Below, in pieces: positions 49,718 through 62,100 of a DNA stretch of 64,000 nucleotides. Origin of the DNA: Patagioenas fasciata (lineage: Eukaryota; Chordata; Aves; Columbiformes; Columbidae); the NCBI RefSeq assembly GCF_037038585.1, contig NC_092560.1, forward strand, positions 60,308,049-60,372,048. Direction: 5' to 3'. The number at the start of each line of letters is the position of its first letter. Positions within the stretch are counted from its first letter, which is position 1. The notes beneath the pieces are model-generated. The model was not told the DNA's origin. It did not search any database and saw nothing but the letters and a program-made list of their open reading frames with translations. Made by a program: the position numbers and the translations under genes.

Positions 49718-51877
49718 ACCATTTAGAGCACCTGGCTAAATCAGTGTCCTCAGAAATATGCTGAAGTATGTATATGGTCTCTGCAATAGTTCTAGACATA
49801 TAAAAAGAATGGGCATATCTACTCTTATGCCTTGGATAACAGCTTCAAGCAGTTAAAAATTACTTTTAGTTCTAGTCCCTTTTGCTAGCAGTCTAACTTC
49901 CTTCTCTGTTTGAATATATATAATTTCATCTATGTACCTGTAAAGAGAGAAACAAAGATAAATGAGGAGAAATGGGGACAAAGACCATCCTGAGAGTGCT
50001 TGGGAGTGGTTTTCTTGTATATTATTGTTTTTTAGTTACCTCATGAGATGGTAGCATGTTTTGGCAAGTCAGATTTGCTAAATGCATCACACGTACTTCT
50101 AATGCTGACCTCAGCGCCAGTCTTCCCACAGGGAAAACCTTTTTCTTCTTTGACAGGGTTTAATACATACAACTGAGTATTCATTTAACCGTTGCTGGCT
50201 TGCCAATACACATCTAGCTTATTTTCTGCATTTTTTAAAGACCATCATTGGTGCTCTTTCCCAGTAAGATAAAATATAAATCTTGTGAAATGAGCATTCT
50301 CTTAAAGTGTAAACTGTATAAAATACGAATGTCCAGGTTACATGCTATGTCAAGAACCTTAACTAGTATCCTTTCACAGCCCTGTTCTAGATGACTTCTC
50401 AGTGAAAAGATAACCCTTATTCTCACACTGAAAGAACATGGAAGAATACTCCTATCATATTCCAAGGTAATAAAATCTTCCAAGTCTAATGCTGGAGCAA
50501 GATGAAGTGACATTACAGGTTTTTGAACTGTCTGTTTCCCAGACATAAAGATAAATATTCGGTTATTCATATGGATAATTTATTTCATCCTTCTCCAGCC
50601 AAGAAGTTATATTAATCATTTGTACTTAATGAGCACTAACAAAGATTTATAAAGTCAAAATTTAAACCTCAGGGCTCACAGATCCTTAAAACACCCTGTA
50701 TTTAAGTGCTTACACATTAAATGGATTTTGGTCATACAGCTTGTGGCCAAATGCCATATCTGATAATGCTTTTCAATTCCTCAACACAGCTGATAATGAT
50801 AATTATCAGTTTACATAATTCATTGCAGTAATACAAATGGAGCCAAATGACAAAAGTCTACACTAGTAAGAAGAGGAAATAGTATCAAATCTAATCCCGC
50901 AGCTCAGCAAATTTGGAAGAGAAACACTACTGTTGCATACCTCATTATATCCCCTTAGATAAAAAATATCTAATAAATCCTAGGAATGCTCATTTTGCTG
51001 CCTTTATTTTTTTGCCATTACCTGTGGGTTAAAAAATATTACAACCATGTAAGAGATCAAAGGTAAAAATATGGTTTCAATACATCATTCCTTGAAGAAG
51101 CAAGCAAAACACAATACTGTGCTCAGGTGATAGGAACAAATAATTTGCTTAGTTGCTTTCAAAGGTATAAATTAGTCCATTCTGAGAGAAGGAAATAAAT
51201 TACTTCAAAATTGGAGCTTCAGCTTTATAGCCTATCACTGTTTCTCTCCCTGCTGGATAGCACTCAGGTCCCAGAAAAATTTTGGAAGTCTAACAAGTTC
51301 TGTCTGGAAAAGCTGGGATTACAAGGTAGAAAACATGAAGATGGCTGTGATAGCTGGATCTAAACAGTCAAACCAGAGTGACTGTGCACTGGTACAATGC
51401 ATGGAGGCAGTTGCACCCAGTAAAAAGACATCTTCCATCTATATGCAAATGAATATTAACTTAAAATTCAGAAAACAGTTAATAGATATTACTTTTTCAG
51501 GTATTAGATAACTGCTGGGCAGCACACAGGCAAATAATTCTAAAATAGAGAGCACTGAATGTAGGTGTGTTATATCTATCCTTTAACAAAAAACTGTGCA
51601 CATTTTCCTCTTCAATGATTACCAAAGATGGCACTCGCTTTTATGAAAGAGTACCATAGTTTATCACTAGTAGGACACTTGGATCTATGGTTTACTTCCT
51701 TAGAATGAGATAACTAAATTTCCTATTTGCTCCACTGGGAAGAACAGACCAGGCTTTGTGGGACATCTGTCACCCCTTCTTTGGGATGACTCGTCTCTTA
51801 TTCTGGCTTTAGGATATCCCCTGAGAGTCCAGTCTCCTATGGGAATTTCAGTAGCCAGGTTTATACACAATTGAAGA
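49718..51877. other. Non-coding stretch without recognised elements
   Basis: AT-rich sequence. ORFs (for example 111 codons at 50235-50570, minus) are unrecognised. No further copy of the duplicated block is present here. Confidence 0.55.
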
Positions 51878-52121
51878 TCATAGAATCATTTCAGTTGGAA
51901 AAGGATCGTCGAGTCCAATCATAACCTAACTCTAGCACTGAACCATGTCCCCAAGAACATCATCTAAGCACCTTTTAAACTCCTCCAGGGATGGTGACTC
52001 CACCACTTCCCTGGGCAGCCTGTTCCAATGCCTGACAATCCTTTCTATGAAGAATTTTTGTCTAGTATCCAATCTAAACCTCCCCTGGAGAAACCTGAGG
52101 CCATTTCCTATCACTGGCTAC
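51878..52121 (-). mobile_element. CR1 LINE 3' fragment, minus strand
   Basis: The plus strand starts TCATAGAATCATTTCAGTTG and follows the CR1 3' end in antisense. The minus-strand ORF at 51932-52114 encodes the C-terminal CR1 polyprotein end, including [18 protein letters not shown]. It is a short truncated copy of a different CR1 subfamily from the plus-strand copies. Confidence 0.85.
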
Positions 52122-55100
52122 AACAAAGTTGAGAAGCAGGCATAAAGAAAGTCCTATGAGACTGATACGTTTGCATTAGTTTTATGAGAAAACGACACCA
52201 CCAACTAAAGCATCATTGTTTACATGGAAAACAACTGGACACATAACATTGCACACACACTCAAACACTATCCAGAACCTACTTGTTCACTGCTACTGCT
52301 GCCCACATACTCACTTTTCTGCAGCTCTTGTTCTATAAAACTATGGCTTTGTTTTTCACAGGTTAGCTTGCCTCTCAGCTGGACTCTTCTACTGACAGTT
52401 GATTTCAGCTGTGACTCTCAGGCCCGAGTCCCCAGTAAGGGGTTGAAGGAGGGTGTCCTCAGTGTTGTGCTTGATTCAGCTTTCCTCAGGAACCTTTTTG
52501 TTGAGGAAGAGTTCTTCTCTCTCTGCCTGCACAACCAGTGACAAAACTGATAAAATACCTGCTTTTACTGGGAAAGTTACTTATACAAGCTAAAGAAGGC
52601 TTCACATTTTGTAAAATATGCTTTCTCTGTGCTTTCAGTTCTTTTTGGTGTACATTACGCATGTGGTAGTACATCACTGTCCTGTGTGTTGGTGTGCTGT
52701 GAGTTCACACAAGTTATAAATTGAGAACTGCTGCCCTGCAGCATAAGAAGGGTAATGGAAAAGAGGTTCTTAGAACAGAGCGAAGAACTCAAATCCCACA
52801 TCCTACACAGGATAAATAGCTATGTCAGTTCCTGCATCTTTGATGCAGGACTGCATCATGTTCAGAAGGGGGTTTCTAACTCACAGATAGATACTCCCCG
52901 CTACGTATGACACACTGTATGCATGGCTATAGGAAAAGCCTGAGTTTTTGAGTCTGATCTCTTTTAGGACTGCTGTATGCCTCTGCAGAAGGCAGGCTCT
53001 GACTTGAGTTTAGTACGCACACATGTATTTCAGAGACTGTGGTGGAACTGGTGTAGTGGATTCAGCTCACACAGCACTGATAAGAATCCAAATCTGATTA
53101 TGCTGAGTGGAGAGTTTGACAAGAAGTGTTTGAAAGATCAGGCTGTTATGTTTTTGCTACTGCAACACTGGTGTTAGATCTCAAAAGTATTACTCTCTAA
53201 GTCCAGCTGGCAGCTTACACATTTTTCTGCCAGCTTACATCTTTTACACAGGAGAAGAAGCATTCAAACTAAGATGTGTGATTGGTGATTTCTCTGGTAC
53301 CATGACAAACTCAGCTGGTAGAAAGGCCAGTTCTTCTGATGCTGGGCCAGGGCCTGTGCCGCAGTGACATGGACACTTTGCATGTGAAATTCCTGAGAGT
53401 GTAAGCAGGAAGAAAGATGCAATATTGTCCAGGGTGAACAAAGGGAAAGGTGAGGAGATGGGCTTTCAGCCCACACAGATTGCCCAGGAAAGGTAAGGTG
53501 GACTTAGCAAGGTGATCTCACATAGTAGGTCTTCTTGACAGGGTATACATCCAAGACAGCATCAAAAAAATGACTTTTATGCAAATGTTTAAAATGTGAG
53601 CCCAGAATTAAGTGCTTTCTTGATCAAGAATGCATGCTTTACTCCAAGTGAGACTTTGGAGGTACTGGAGCTGAATTACATAAATAGTTCAGCTTGAACC
53701 TCCAGGAGACAAAGGCACATGCAGCTGAGCAAATAGAAGGTGAAAGTCTCTGCCTCAGGTGTGACTGAAGATTCAGAGAGAATTTGTGGGAATGGCCGAA
53801 TTTCCAGGCACACTTTCTGGTGTGCCCTGAAGGAAGCAAGCCCTGTGCGCCAAAACACCTTGGAAAAGCAGTCCTGGTCCACACTTTCTCATACCAGCAG
53901 TCTGGTCCACTATGGATGCTGTGGGAACCCTGTAAATAAAATTGCTTACTCAGTTAACTTAGGTGGCTGGCCCAGCATCCTGACTTAAAGAAATAAAATC
54001 GAAAGTAAAAATACAGAGATGAGCTCAAACCAGCAGAGAAAGGAAAAGAATAAATTTTACTTACTGCTGAAAGGGTTCAGTGAAACAAAAAAAAAACCCA
54101 ACCAGCCAACATCCCCCTTCAAAATACCCAACTACTATAGCATGATTTTCATCAAGTGATCACATTATGTTGATTAATCACTGCAGGAAATGAGTACCTC
54201 AATTCAGGTTTTATGTAGACCAGAAAGAGGGTGCAAGGAAGTCTGCGTTGCATATTGCTACTATACCTTTCAAGTTTTTATGGCCCTCAAGAGAAATGAG
54301 GCATTCATAATGTGGGGGGAAAATAAAAATCATAGAGAGCGCCATAAATCTAAAGGACTAAGTTGTGGAAATCACATCTTTAAACTGACACAGCTGTGAT
54401 TAACTGGCAATGGCTTTTACAGTTAGAAAAGTTTTTGGATATAGTTATTTGCCCAGAGAAAGTTTCTGGTGAAAAAAAAAAAAAAAAGAGCAAGTGCAAG
54501 TATAAGTACTTAATCAAATCCTGTTTTGGGGCTGGTGGGATGGAATACGTTAAACCACAAGACTTGCACCTCAAGAAGATTGGTTTTGAATCTGTTCTGA
54601 TCACAGAGACTTAACTTTCCAGTAGATGTTGGCTCACATTTTTTTATGAAACCACCCACAGGATTCAGTAGTCTCTGTTCAGCAGAGCACTGGAGTAAAT
54701 CATTGCTGATGACCGAGCTCTACTTGCTCAACTGTTTTTGCAAGTTTAGACAATCTCTGTGTGCATAAAACAATGGTGCCCACTTTTCTGTTTTCAGACA
54801 CCAACTTGCTAATCAAAATTAAAAAGGATATATACGTGTGTATGTATATATGTATAGTTAAAGAAAACAAAGGTAATTATTGTTGATATGAAGTCTATAT
54901 AGAGACCTGAATCATAATTGTCTTAAATGCTGTGGAATCACTTGTACTTACTCAGGATGTAGGAATAATGCTACAAATCAAAATAATAGCATACTTCATC
55001 CTTTTTGCATTTGCTTTCCCCACAGGAGACTGTACAAAGTGAAAAGCAAGCACAGCGGTGCCTTCAGAAATGTAGTCTTCCACCAAGGAATAGCTTTACT

Positions 55101-57812
55101 GCTACAGAGCAAAGGCCTAGGTCTAGACAAACAAACCGCCTGAGTTTGACCAGGATGGCTGTGCTTGTACACGCAGATGTAACAGGCTTGAGAACATCGC
55201 TGGGCATGAAACGTGATGATATGGCTCATAAAATGGTTAGAGCGATTCCTTGCACGATTTTATCCTACATAAACTCCTACACAATTTCCAATCAGCATAT
55301 GCCATAAACCACACCTTTACTGTGGATTCGTTTCTTTCTTTTCATTCACACATACTAGGGTTGGCAAGAATTTATGTGAATAAATATCCATGGAGCAGTC
55401 AATGTAAACGAACAGTTTATACAAAGTAATATAATTTACAGATAATAGAGTTAGAACAGCCAGAATTTTTAGCCTTATGCAATGGGTCAATGATATTCTA
55501 AAAGCTAAAACCAAATTAGTCCTCATTTGGACCAAATCATAGATTGTTGCACTACACTGAACACCTGCTGCTCAGGCCGTGGAAACTCCACTTCCAAAGA
55601 AACAACGAGAAATTTTCATAATCAATCCCATATACACATGCCATCAAATTTTTCAATTCTCTGAGGAAAAAATTGATTCAAGTAAATGGGCTTGGGGTTT
55701 ACAAACATAAAAATCTCTGTAGAAAGCAAGCAAATGCACATAGTATCTTACTGATGAAAAAACCCATTTCAAACCAATTTGGAAATTGTTCAAGCAGAAT
55801 ACTCTAGGAGATCAATAACGTACCTTAAAGTATCTAAGACCCCCAACAAGAACAACATGGCGAAAGAAGAATCTGGGAAGGAATGACCAGCAATCCAACT
55901 TGAACTCTATTTAGAGATATAGCCAGAAGTACAGGTAGGGAGTATTTTAAAATTACACTGCTCATCTTGCTTAGATGAAAGGAAATTATGAGAGGAAATT
56001 GTGTACATAAAACTCCTTCGCTTTTAACAACATCCTTTTGGCATACTCTTTCAGCCACACATTCTTCTTTTCACGTATAAGTTGATAGTTTGTACACATG
56101 CTTTTCATATCGTAGGACTGTAATTTCAATACTTTTTTATTATTTGTGGCTGAACATTTTTGCATTTTAACAGAAATATCGTGAGTATTGCACTTTAATG
56201 CTAATATTTGCTGCTTTTCTAAAGGTTAGTTGTGAGAGTAAAAGTGTGACGAGGAAGAGAACTGCAATGGATCAGAAATTCAAGTCACAGCATAGCTGTA
56301 CAAAATATGAAGTCATTGAACAACATAACAAACAGCAAAATGGCTGTTTCCCCACCAAGTCTTCTCTTTTTTACACAGCTTTTTGATAGCGGAAGAGACT
56401 ACTGGAGACTTAAAAACAACCAAAAAAACCCCAAAACAAAACAAAACAAAAGAAGAACTGGATAAAGAAGATAAGCCAGGCTGTCAGAGAGAGAGAAGTG
56501 CCACAACTCAGGTTTAGCAAGTTGTTGAGCAGCCACCCAAAGTCCTTTATAACCAGGGCATGGAACAGGCCAAATGTCACTGTCAAGAGATGCAGATGAA
56601 AAAAAAGATGCAAAGGTCCAAGACACACAGTATCTGAAGGAACCTGAAGGAAGGCTGATACTAAATGATCAGGTAGTAAGGGAGACCTTGGTGCTTCCTT
56701 CACAAATAATAGCCATAAATCAAGATGCTTTTTAAGCAGATAAAAATATGATACAAGTAGGAGCAGCTCAGCAGCCACAGAACGGACTTGAACTTTCTGA
56801 TATTTATGTCCTACTGCTTAGCATGGCAAGCATGAAATCTAAGTTTTCAGAAGATAATAAAGAGCCAAATAGTGGAATAATACAATTTCACATAGATGGA
56901 ATATTGCATGAAGAGCAACATGCCAGCTATGCCATAGCACATACAGAGGACGCATGACTGGCCACTTGAAACTCCCCATGGGCAAGAATTTAAAAGCCTC
57001 TAGCAAAATATGTCATTGCCAAAAAGAGAGCAAGTCAGATCTACCAAAACCTACCACATTAGGGTAGTTAAAAGCTTGATTTGCAACACACTGCATTTGT
57101 CAAGAGTGTTGTAAGTGATGATGTCCTGATCATTTGTTTTGAGTCAATAGAACTGCTTTAATATACATTCATATATGTACATGGAAATAGATTTACATTT
57201 AAATATATACTTACATATATTCACTAACATATATATTTAAATTAGCCTGGGCTCGGATTCCTCGCATCCTCAAACTTATTCATACTGAATCAACCTTGGC
57301 AGATGGTTGTGAGCAGAAAACCCCCCAAGCCCCAAGCTATTTGTGTTTAGGAGAGAAGGGGAGAGCAAGATATTTTTCTGTAACAGTCAGCAAAATTGCT
57401 CAATGGCTCACATGGGAAGAATAACCTGATCAGAACTGAAAAACAGTAAGGAAAGTATCAGCCACTTATTCGTTTTCTGTATTGTTTTACCTGTACAGAT
57501 TCCATCAGAATATGTAAATAAAATACAATAGAGACTCCAAGGATCTGCAAACTAAGCCACTCCTCATTCTGCTTGAGATCTGTAAGAAAGTTGCTACTGC
57601 TCTAAGTAAGCCTGCTACATGCAAGTACAACAGGACATTGCCCCAAGTGTGCTATTAGATTGAGTTATACAGCTACACAACAGCAGGTTGAAGAAAAGTA
57701 ACTTTTTTTTTTCTTTCCTCATTTCTCCCAAACAATGGAAAGCTTTCTCTTTAAAAGCTACAAATTAGAATTGCTTTGCTGATGATAAGCTCTGGCTTTT
57801 GTTGAGCAAATC
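52122..57812. other. Non-coding stretch without recognised elements
   Basis: AT-rich sequence with an A run at 54473-54487 and an (AAAAC)n-like patch at 56405-56451. A GC-richer patch with a 100-codon ORF lies at 55005-55307, with no recognisable domain. The end at 52710-52735 resembles a hAT terminal word, but no partner end was found. No gene is called. Confidence 0.5.
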
Positions 57813-58004
57813 TTAAGCCAGCAGTTCCTGTATTTTTTTCCAGACACGATCTCTTGAGACTTGTGCTGCTCTTGCTTCTGCAGCAGTCACCGTTCCTGCT
57901 CCTGGTGTTATTCCCACCACTTCAGCATTTAGCAAAATGCCAGTTTTGTGGAACTGGCTGAAATCCAATAGGTGATGCCTTGCACAGGGCCTCATTACAT
58001 TCAA
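57813..58004 (-). CDS. Possible terminal coding exon or gene relic, unrecognised
   Basis: The minus-strand frame reads like real protein over about 50 residues, including AEVVGITPGAGTVTAAEARA and then VSRDRVWKKIQELLA before a TAA stop. The composition (no long low-complexity runs, alternating alanine/charged helix-like end) stands out from chance ORFs nearby. Just inside the frame the minus strand has TTGGATTTCAG followed by CCAGTTCC, a plausible splice acceptor, so the coding part may begin there rather than at the ATG. An A-rich run follows about 100 bp downstream on the same strand. I cannot name the family. It may be a last exon of a minus-strand gene, a retrocopy fragment or chance. Confidence 0.3.
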   Translation of the reverse strand: MNVMRPCARHHLLDFSQFHKTGILLNAEVVGITPGAGTVTAAEARAAQVSRDRVWKKIQELLA

Positions 58005-58124
58005 TGCTGCTATTAAAAGGGTCTTCTGCCCTGTTCAGAGGCTTCAGTTTCTGTGTGTTGAGTTACACTTCTCTCCCACAAATGTGAATGGAAAATAAAT
58101 GCAACTTTTAAGAATATAATGCTG

Positions 58125-58839
58125 AGGGAGCTGTTAGGTGGATCAATACGTAGAGAGCGGTGTAGGGGAAAGGGACCTGGGGGTCCTGGTGGACCGCAGG
58201 ATGACCACAAGTCAGCACTGTGCCCTTGTGGCCAGGAAGGCCAACGGCATCCTGTGGTGTATTAGAAGGAGGGTGGTTAGAAGGTCGAGAGAGGTTCTCC
58301 TCCCTCTCTACTGTGCCCTGGTGAGACCACACCTGGAATATTGTGTCCAGTTCTGGGCCCCTCAGTTCAAGAAGGACAGGGAACTGCTGGAGAGAGTCCA
58401 GTGCAGAGCAACGAAGATGATGAAGGGAGTGGAGCATCTCCCTTATGAGGAAAGGCTGAGGGAGCTGAGTCTCCTTAGCTTGGAGGAGACTGAGGGGTGA
58501 CCTTATTAATGTTTACAAATATGCAAAGGGTGAGTGTCATGAGGATGGAGCCAGGCTCTTCTCAGTGACAACAAATGATAAGACAAGGGGTAATGGGTAC
58601 AAACTGGAACACAGGAGTTTCCACTTAAATATGAGAAGAAACTTCTTCTCATTCAGGGTGACAGAACACTGGAACAGGCTGCCCTGGGAGGTTGTGGAGT
58701 CTCCTTCTCTGGAGACATTCAAAACCCGCCTGGACACATTCCTGTGTAACCTCATGTAGGTGTTTCTGCTCTGGTAGGGGGATTGGACTAGATGATCTTT
58801 CAAGGTCCCTTCCAATCCCTAACATTCTGTGATTCTGTG
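58125..58839 (+). mobile_element. CR1 LINE copy B, interrupted by the duplicated block
   Basis: Starts around 58125-58150 in the reverse transcriptase region. The frame 58138-58500 includes [10 protein letters not shown] and [20 protein letters not shown], followed by the C-terminal [16 protein letters not shown] region at 58565-58759. The body to about 58727 differs from copy A at many sites, roughly one in ten by eye. After that point the sequence becomes identical to the copy A tail. The true tail of this element appears to be the separate piece at 59086-59143. Confidence 0.9.
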
Positions 58840-59085
58840 ATAGCTATGAGTTGGTTAGCAATGGCAAAGATATAAGTAAAAGAAATATTTATTAATGAAT
58901 AAGATATTACAATCAATCAAAGTATTGCCACAGTGATGACATCCTAGGGGGCAGCAAGCATTTATAATTAAGGAAGAAGAGAGACAAATAGGATATATTG
59001 GGAAATTTTTCCCACCTATTTATACAAAAGATTTTAAATATCACAGACACTGTGTCTGGCAATATTTTAATTCTATTGTCACCAA
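58728..59085 (+). repeat. Duplicated block, inferred acquired copy
   Basis: Matches 49359-49717 at about 98% identity and in the same orientation, offset 9369 bp. It contains a CR1 tail ending at 58839 and then 246 bp of DNA that at 49 kb is the unique 3' flank of copy A. The match ends abruptly at CACCAA (59080-59085) and CR1 sequence resumes at the next base. Confidence 0.9.
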
Positions 59086-59143
59086 GCTAGATGGTCTTTT
59101 GAGGTCCCTTCCAATCCCTTACATTCTGTGATTCTGTGATAAA
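59086..59143 (+). mobile_element. CR1 3' tail, remainder of copy B
   Basis: About 58 bp of CR1 3' end: a GCTAGATGGTCTTTTGAGG start, then CTTCCAATCCC and two ATTCTGTG-like units ending in GATAAAA. No CR1 body precedes it directly. It is most simply the original end of copy B, split from its body by the duplicated block. Confidence 0.85.
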
Positions 59144-61604
59144 AAAATGCCAAGTTAAAAAGTATTGTTGTGGTGTCTTGTTTTGCCTTTTTTTTTTTTT
59201 CCCCTTTTTTTTATTCCCATGCGCTGTTCCTCTTTTTCACCTGTTTTGACACCAGGTTTTGCAAGGCACTGCGCCCTAAAGTAAGCCTTTGTTATATTCC
59301 TTAAGACTTTTTTCTCTCTAGTGACTTAAGAGCTTGCACTATGCTGAGAGCTAGGACACAACAAAGTTGTGTCCCTCAGCTGCTGTTGACTTCATTAGTT
59401 CAATACAGTTCTATCTAAACAGCTGTCCATATTTCAGGTGGACAAATCTGTCTCAGAGGGGACCCAGGCTGTGTGACCTGTGCAAAATTATTTGCTGCAA
59501 TCCGCACTGCACAGCAATCCACAACAAAAGGAAGTTGGTCAAGTGTGCAAACACACTTTAATGAATGCAGCACCTACTTTTTCCAATGGCCATAAGATAA
59601 TTTGTTAGAAGATTTTCTACTCTTCCTCCTGTCCAGAAGACAATGTATGCATTTGAAAGCAGCTCTGGTCTATAGCAATAATGTTGTATTGTTGTCAATA
59701 AGGTTTGGATTATTAATCTCTTGGGTCCCACACTGAACTATGGAACAGACAAATTCAATACGCCACAAACTTTCTAAACAGAAAATTGACTATTGATGGG
59801 TATATAGAGTGCCTGCAATGCAGAGACTTGGAAATGGAGCAGCAGTTAAGCCAAAGCTGGTATAAATCCTGTTGCTCCTGGCATCTCTGGGTACTCATTT
59901 TAGTGGAGTCTGAGATTTCACTACTGACTTTGCTCTTGTTTTGCAAGCTTGGAAGGCACTGTTTCTTCCAAATTTAAGGTTCCCAAAATATGGGATATCT
60001 TTTCCATTTTAGAATTCAACCTCCAGTCTGCATGCTCCTAATGAAAGGCAAATTATCAGTCATTTAGGGTAGCAACAATGTATTTTTTTCCTTTCTCACA
60101 TGGTTATATTTGTGTAATATACCTAACAGCATTCAAAATAATAGTACTACTTTGACCTTTCCAATAAAAAATTTAAAATAACAAAATAATAAATTTAACA
60201 AAGCAAAAGCTAAAGCTTTCAAAAGATACATGGTAATACCAAGCCATATAATTAAAATGAGCTCACAGGCAGTGAAAAACACAGTACACTCACTGAATTA
60301 ATAACCAGTCCCACAAACGTCTGCATATTTTATGAGCTGCAGATGTGCACTTATACTTTAAACATACCCACATTAAAGTACAACATAGTTTGTCATATAT
60401 TTGCTGTGTTTTCAGGATGAAACCAGCTCTATTGAAAAAGAGTATTTCTTCTTTAAAAGCAATTACAAAATGCATCTTGAGACATCCTTATGCATTTTAT
60501 ATGATACTGTATATGCAAAATACTGTTTTACTTCCAGTATCTCTGTTTTGAACCAGTCGTGTAACCCAGTCAGATAAACACAACATTGAAATCTGGTTTT
60601 ACTGTTCATCTAAGTGTTTTTAAAAAGATCACTGCAGAAAAATTTTACTCCAATATGTGTAAAAGCATGGCATAATCTTCAGATGTCGTTGAGATTAGCA
60701 AAAGTCAAGAAACTGCTTCAGACACAGTTTAATTCTTCGAAGACTATTTTAACTTTGAACAGAGTTCTCAAAATAGTGCCCAAATGTACAGTACTTGTTG
60801 AACAAATTCTGATTTATTGAAAGTAAACATTTACATTGGCTAGAATGTTATAACTGTTACAAAGCTGGATAAAAGAGGCTTAAATAGCAATAGAAAGCAA
60901 GTGCAGTAAAAAGTGAATAGAGAAAATATTTGGCCTTAGTGATCTTCTGGCAGTATTTACATTATGTACATTTTGTCAAATATTTGTAGTAACTCTAAGG
61001 CACCATAGGCTAAATAGCAGGCTGCAGTACTATTTTGTGCACAGAATTTAATAAATTTATTCAGAGAAACAAAGGCTGTAGAGTTAAAAGAAAGATAGGC
61101 ATATTTTATGTTTACATAAAGGAGTGGCTGCTTCTTAAGATTCAAAGATACAATACATACTGGGTAAATTCAAAAATTATTTTTAGTACATTAAATTATA
61201 TTGAATGAGTCTGTATAAGGACTATTTTTACTGACTTGCTGGTACATGTTTAATGAAATCTATTCTTCAGCAGGTTTTTCACAGGCTAGATATGTTCAGC
61301 TAAAAACTACTTGAATTTATTTTTTTTCTTACAAAAGTCTTATACCTAGTATGTATACAAAATCCCAATGCAAAGTGTAGTGGGTAGTAATTTACATCGT
61401 AGCTGTTCTGCGGCAGACTCAAACTTAGCAGAAGCAACACAATCAAAATGCTACAAAACAGCAGCTCAAGGTATTTTATAGTCCCCATTGGTGTTGGTGG
61501 CCAGCAGGCAGGGTACGGAACTGCCACCCAGGAACAGACAGAGGAGTTCTGTGCTTTCGGATCTGGCGTTTCCTACCCCAAATCCGGGAATTCAAACTAT
61601 TGGC
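59144..61604. other. Non-coding stretch
   Basis: AT-rich with a T/C-rich run at 59188-59213. It contains the left member (60481-60533) of a diverged 53-bp pair. No recognised gene or transposon. Confidence 0.5.
60481..60533 (+). repeat. Diverged 53-bp direct repeat, left copy
   Basis: Aligns without gaps to 61605-61657, with 38 of 53 bases identical; 13 of the 15 differences are transitions. At 11 of the 13 the base here is A or T and there G or C. It begins GACATCCTTATGCATTTTA. Origin unknown. Confidence 0.5.
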
Positions 61605-61657
61605 GACATCCTTGTGCATTTTACAGGACACCGTGTACACAGAACACCACTGTGCTT
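61605..61657 (+). repeat. Diverged 53-bp direct repeat, right copy
   Basis: Right member of the pair, beginning GACATCCTTGTGCATTTTA. It sits in a GC- and CpG-richer patch (61454-61660) with open frames on both strands (61448-61720 plus, 61476-61724 minus). No protein family was recognised. Confidence 0.5.
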
Positions 61658-61999
61658 GGAGTAAATCTTCCCTTTTTTTATTTATCCCCTTATGAATTAC
61701 AAATCCCCCTCCACTCCTGAGCATTTTACAGAATAAATTTAATTATTGTCACAGCCCTGGCTGACTAGACTCAAGATCCTTTCTGAACAGCCTTCAGCCC
61801 TGCACGTATTTTACTGCTCTGCAAACAAAAGACCTTACTCAGTTTAGTCAACAGGGTCGTCTTTCACCTTGAGGTAGTGTCTGTAACAAAATTGTGCAGG
61901 ACACCCAATTAACACCTTGGTGTATGCAAATGAAGCGCTGCAGGCTCCTGCCAGCCCCAAAGGACAAGTGGCCACGTGGTCAATGCCAGCTGGGCCCTG
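61658..61999. other. Non-coding stretch
   Basis: Nothing recognised. On the minus strand a TTTTGTTACAG acceptor-like word at about 61885-61895 is followed by a short open frame ending in KVKDDPVD and a stop codon. This is too little for an exon call. Confidence 0.4.
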
Positions 62000-62100
62000 C
62001 AGCACTGCCACCATGCTGACCACAGCACTGCCACCATAATGCCTGCAGTGCTGCCACCATGCTGCCCACAGCACTGCCACCACGCTGCCCACAGCACTGG
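62000..62100 (+). repeat. 23-bp minisatellite, about 4.4 units
   Basis: Four consecutive 23-bp units beginning CAGCACTGCCACCA (one reads CAGTGCTGCCACCA) followed by a partial unit CAGCACTGG. Units differ at a few positions. Because 23 is not a multiple of three, the overlapping minus ORFs (61844-62288) read the repeat in shifting frames and are not genes. Confidence 0.85.

Noticed and set aside
52690..52735. hAT-end-like word near 52720
   Set aside because: No matching inverted end or 8-bp target duplication could be found nearby.
58728..59085. Plain 3' transduction by CR1 copy A as the source of the 58-kb structure
   Set aside because: The 58-kb CR1 body is longer at the 5' end and diverged from copy A, and a second CR1 tail follows the copied flank.
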